The notes under the pieces are model-generated. The model saw nothing but the letters and a program-made list of their open reading frames with translations, had not been told where the DNA came from and ran no database searches. A DNA stretch of 9,875 nt from Mariprofundus sp. (GTDB lineage: Bacteria > Pseudomonadota > Zetaproteobacteria > Mariprofundales > Mariprofundaceae). Positions 7,882 to 9,875 of this stretch are shown here, piece after piece. The number at the start of each line of letters is the position of its first letter. Positions within the stretch are counted from its first letter, which is position 1. The DNA is taken from contig JAUZQH010000091.1 in assembly GCA_030951065.1 (NCBI GenBank), forward strand, positions 1 to 9,875, in the 5' to 3' direction. The position numbers were made by a program, and so were the translations under genes.

Positions 7882-8320
7882 AATTATACTCAGTTCTTTA
7901 TTACTTTTTTCTTGCGGACCAGGGTTTTCGGATTTCGTTGCTGATTTAGGAAACTCATATTATTTCGCAGATACAAATGCTCTTGATAAAATAATTTATT
8001 ATGAAAATAATGACAAGGCCTCAACTGTTATAGGAAACTTGGTAGTCAGCTATAATCGCAAAGGAAACTTTATTGTGGCGCTGAGGCAACCAGAAAGGAA
8101 ACATCATAAACAAGTCGCGATTGAAAAAATGTTTGAGCGAAAATGTGAATATTGGATTATTGATACGGGTAACAGGAGAATATTAGGCCCATTGGCAAAG
8201 GATGAGTATTTTGACAAGATTAAGATCATTGGCATTCCAGAGAATGCCTTGGAAACCCCAGCATCTTCAGGGGTTCCCATGTTTTGTTTTAAGGGTGAGG
8301 CGAATTCAGCTCGCAAGTAA
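7868..8320 (+). CDS. Candidate immunity protein for the RHS tip, probable lipoprotein
   Basis: This 150-residue protein begins within the last 14 bp of the RHS gene, with GAGGG at 7855-7859, 8 bases before the ATG. Overlap with a toxin tip gene is the classic place for its immunity gene. The N-terminus MFCLRIILSSLLLFSC is a signal sequence ending in a lipobox-like L-F-S-C (13-16), so it is probably lipidated or at least exported. The body has I-D-T-G-N-R-R-I-L-G-P-L-A-K-D-E-Y and related spacing, which from memory resembles DUF3997-like small lipoproteins (Y-W-I-I-D-x-x-x-x-x-x-G-P-L). The codons are AT-rich like the tip. An exported immunity protein suggests the toxin acts in the periplasm. 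The last eight residues (GEANSARK) are encoded by the first copy of a 22-bp tandem repeat, so the original C-terminus may have been replaced. Confidence 0.6.
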   Translation: MFCLRIILSSLLLFSCGPGFSDFVADLGNSYYFADTNALDKIIYYENNDKASTVIGNLVVSYNRKGNFIVALRQPERKHHKQVAIEKMFERKCEYWIIDTGNRRILGPLAKDEYFDKIKIIGIPENALETPASSGVPMFCFKGEANSARK

Positions 8321-8341
8321 GGCGAATTCAACTCGCAAGTG
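8298..8341. repeat. 22-bp tandem direct repeat (two copies)
   Basis: The two adjacent copies are 8298-8319 and 8320-8341. Each starts AGGCGAATTCA and ends CTCGCAAGT, differing at one internal base (G against A) and in the last base. The first copy contains the end and stop of the candidate immunity gene. The unit reads like the end of an inserted element or a short target duplication. I could not assign it to a known insertion sequence. Confidence 0.75.
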
Positions 8342-8418
8342 CACCACTGGCTGTAAGGGTGATTTCATTTAAAAAAACTTCTCCGTAGCGAGATAGTTTG
8401 ACTTCACCGACACCGCAA

Positions 8419-8444
8419 AATTCTGGGGACATAAACTTAATTAT
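8419..8444 (+). repeat. Left inverted repeat of the RAYT element
   Basis: It begins AATTCTGGGGAC and ends ACTTAATTAT. Its reverse complement is found at 9134-9159 with one mismatch (T against C at the fifth base). Confidence 0.85.
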
Positions 8445-8478
8445 TGATAAAGTGGGTTGAAGGATTAAATCTTCTACG

Positions 8479-9141
8479 ATGGCAAGAATGGCAAGGGTAG
8501 TTGTACCGGGGATACCGCATCATGTGACGCAGCGAGGCGTTCGCAGAATGGAAACGTTCTTTGATGACGAGGATTATGAAGTCTATATGTCATTGATGCG
8601 CCAGTGGTGTTTGTCCGCTGGTGTCGAGGTTTGGGGCTATTGTTTGATGCCAAACCATGTTCACCTGATTGCAGTGCCGGAGAGTGAAGAGAGTCTGGCT
8701 CGCGGCATTGGCGAAGCGCATCGCCGGTATACACGGCATATCAACTTCAAAAAAGGTTGGAAAGGTTATTTGTGGCAAGGTCGTTTTGCTTCATTTCCGA
8801 TGGACGAAGACTACCTGCTTGCTGCGTGCCGATATGTAGAATTGAACCCTGTACGGGCAAAGCTTGCAACCAGGCCGGAAGATTATCGCTGGAGCAGCGC
8901 GCGGGCGCATTTGAATGGGAGAGATGACGAACTGGTGAAAGTTCAGCCGCTGCTGGATAGGGTGAGTCATTGGGGCGAATTGTTGGCTAGCGGCGACCAG
9001 GCATTGTTTGATGAAATGAGGATGCATGAGCGGTCAGGCAGGCCGCTTGGTAAAGAAGGCTTCGTTGAGGAGGTATCTTCAATATTGGGTAGGGATCTGG
9101 CCAGAAAAAAACCTGGGCCAAAGCGAAATGAAGATAATTAA
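8479..9141 (+). CDS. REP-associated tyrosine transposase (RAYT), Y1 HUH family
   Basis: This 220-residue protein should nick and rejoin single-stranded DNA at the element or REP-like hairpins through a covalent tyrosine link. The N-terminus M-A-R-M-A-R-V-V-V-P-G-I-P-H-H-V-T-Q-R-G matches the family start, supporting the ATG at 8479, although the Shine-Dalgarno (AAGGA, about 14 bases upstream) is weakly placed. The HUH metal site is H60-V-H62 in M-P-N-H-V-H-L-I. The catalytic tyrosine is Y119 in Y-V-E-L-N-P-V-R-A. The C-terminal helical domain carries S-G-R-P-L-G-K-E-G-F and a basic K-K-P-G-P-K-R tail that probably binds the hairpin DNA. All key residues are present and the length is normal for RAYTs, so it looks intact. 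Its 3' end overlaps the next reading frame by 14 bp. Confidence 0.9.
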   Translation: MARMARVVVPGIPHHVTQRGVRRMETFFDDEDYEVYMSLMRQWCLSAGVEVWGYCLMPNHVHLIAVPESEESLARGIGEAHRRYTRHINFKKGWKGYLWQGRFASFPMDEDYLLAACRYVELNPVRAKLATRPEDYRWSSARAHLNGRDDELVKVQPLLDRVSHWGELLASGDQALFDEMRMHERSGRPLGKEGFVEEVSSILGRDLARKKPGPKRNEDN

Positions 9142-9538
9142 GTTTATGTCCCCGGAATTGGTGAATGATGAGAATGGAAAACTTAGCAAAGGAACTGTTA
9201 AAGATGTACAAAAACTTGATGGGCTAAAACCCGAGTTTAAGGCAAAGGTTGATCAAGTTTTCGATGAGCTTACAGACAAAGGGTATAATTTGCGTGTAAT
9301 ATGGGGGCGTAGAACATTAAATGAAAATAACGCACTAGTTGCAAAGGGGATGGCTTCGAGACGCAGTCTACATTTAAAAGGCTTAGCCGTTGATTTTGTA
9401 GAGCGTTCTATAGGGTATAATAATGCGGATCATCCAGAATATAACGCTGCTGTTCAACAGGCAGCTGAACATGCAGGGGTGCGATGGGGCGGAAGCTTTA
9501 AATCCAGATGGGATCCAAACCATATTCAAGCGAGGTAG
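9128..9538 (+). CDS. Stand-alone M15 peptidase domain (VanY/L-Ala-D-Glu endopeptidase-like), probable orphan toxin module
   Basis: This 136-residue protein is predicted to cut peptide bonds in peptidoglycan cross-bridges or stems. The M15 zinc site is visible: S80-L-H82-L-K-G-L-A-V-D89 supplies His and Asp, and W-D129-P-N-H132 supplies the general base (D129) and the third ligand (H132), with the D-x-x-H spacing of phage T5-type M15 endolysins. The fold starts at about residue 32 (G-L-K-P-E-F) and includes V-I-W-G-R-R-T. There is no signal peptide and no holin neighbour, so on its own it would stay in the cytoplasm, unlike a normal cell-wall enzyme. This fits a toxin tip cut off from its carrier. 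The start is uncertain: ATG 9128 and ATG 9146 both lie in or beside the transposon's right repeat, and GTG 9161 is the first in-frame start beyond it. None has a strong Shine-Dalgarno. Confidence 0.75.
   Translation: MKIIKFMSPELVNDENGKLSKGTVKDVQKLDGLKPEFKAKVDQVFDELTDKGYNLRVIWGRRTLNENNALVAKGMASRRSLHLKGLAVDFVERSIGYNNADHPEYNAAVQQAAEHAGVRWGGSFKSRWDPNHIQAR
9134..9159 (-). repeat. Right inverted repeat of the RAYT element
   Basis: It is the reverse complement of 8419-8444 with one mismatch. It contains the transposase stop (9139-9141) and the ATG at 9146 that is in frame with the M15 peptidase. Confidence 0.85.
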
Positions 9539-9542
9539 TGCT

Positions 9543-9875
9543 ATGAAGAAAATAATTATATTACTAATCCTTGCCGGTTTTTCGTCTAATTGTGTAGCCC
9601 AAGATTCTGATCCGGTTATCAGTTCAAATGTTTGGTTGGTGAAAACACAAGGGACTTGGGTCAATGGTAAAGAGTATGGTTATTATCGGATTGTTGTTTC
9701 TAGAATAGTGGGTGATCATGGTGGTGACAGCACGACATTGGAAATTTTAAAAGTAGTGGATGATTCTTTAAAAGTAATAAAGCAAATACGCATACCTTCA
9801 CCTGGATATAAAGGATATGTGAACAACATTTCTTTTTTACAACTTGATGATAAAAGTCAAATAATTTGTCTGGAT
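9543..9875 (+). CDS. Exported protein, candidate immunity partner of the M15 peptidase (3' end beyond window)
   Basis: The ATG at 9543 opens 111 codons without a stop to the window end. It starts 4 bp after the peptidase TAG, with GAGG in the end of that gene as ribosome site, so the two are probably translated together. The N-terminus MKKIIILLILAGFSSNCVAQ is a Sec signal peptide with a likely cut after V-A or A-Q. The mature part seen so far is rich in alternating hydrophobic residues (V-I-S-S-N-V-W-L-V, Y-Y-R-I-V-V-S-R-I-V), suggesting a beta-rich periplasmic protein. I do not recognise its family. A periplasmic protein encoded tightly behind a peptidoglycan peptidase is the usual arrangement for an immunity protein guarding the cell wall. 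The DNA is AT-rich like the tip and immunity genes upstream. Confidence 0.55.
   Translation, partial: MKKIIILLILAGFSSNCVAQDSDPVISSNVWLVKTQGTWVNGKEYGYYRIVVSRIVGDHGGDSTTLEILKVVDDSLKVIKQIRIPSPGYKGYVNNISFLQLDDKSQIICLD

Larger units (their letters stand above)
8419..9159 (+). mobile_element. RAYT-type element: HUH transposase gene between inverted repeats
   Basis: The element is 741 bp. It is bounded by 26-bp inverted repeats at 8419-8444 and 9134-9159 that match at 25 of 26 positions and share the core GGGGACATAAACTTAATTAT. Similar flanking repeats containing GGGGACA and TTAATT are known around RAYT (REP-associated tyrosine transposase) genes. The only gene inside is the transposase at 8479-9141, whose stop lies inside the right repeat. 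No target-site duplication was found, as expected for HUH single-strand transposition. Confidence 0.8.

Noticed and set aside
8342..8418. Remnant of an RHS core ahead of the orphan peptidase module
   Set aside because: Reading frames across this stretch contain stops and no YD or D-P-x-G motif, so no core remnant is visible.

Overview
The window looks like chromosomal DNA of a Pseudomonadota bacterium, probably beta- or gammaproteobacterial. This rests on an RhlE-type RNA helicase, an NuoE-like mini-ferredoxin and a RAYT (REP-associated tyrosine transposase) element with flanking inverted repeats. I cannot name a genus from sequence alone.

Positions 1-1929 are ordinary housekeeping DNA. On the minus strand is the start of a membrane protein, most likely a PAP2-type phosphatase, cut by the window edge. 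A gap of about 215 bp separates it from a plus-strand pair: an RhlE-like DEAD-box helicase and, overlapping it by 4 bp (ATGA), a 75-residue protein with a thioredoxin-like [2Fe-2S] cysteine pattern.

Positions 1930-8341 are a polymorphic-toxin locus. A short region with a TTGACA box and a run of nine Cs leads into a small exported Gln-rich protein. Next is a very large SpvB/VCBS/RHS gene with a Sec-type signal peptide. Its frame is broken once, at a run of four As at 4398-4401. Restoring one base joins the two ORFs into a protein of about 1,848 residues. The RHS core ends in the usual R-F-I-S-A-D and D-P-S-G motifs. After that the DNA becomes clearly AT-richer and encodes a variable tip of about 249 residues, the presumed toxin. 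A small exported or lipoprotein gene overlaps the end of the tip gene by 14 bp and is the presumed immunity gene. It ends inside a 22-bp tandem repeat.

Positions 8419-9159 are a compact mobile element. It carries a Y1 HUH (RAYT-type) transposase gene between 26-bp inverted repeats with one mismatch. Immediately after it, and starting inside its right repeat, is a stand-alone AT-rich M15 (VanY/L-Ala-D-Glu type) zinc peptidase domain without signal peptide. Four bases later an exported protein gene begins and runs off the window. I read these two as a second toxin/immunity module, possibly a displaced orphan RHS tip whose upstream part is gone and whose start codon may now come from the transposon. 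No tRNA, rRNA, CRISPR array or replication origin was seen.
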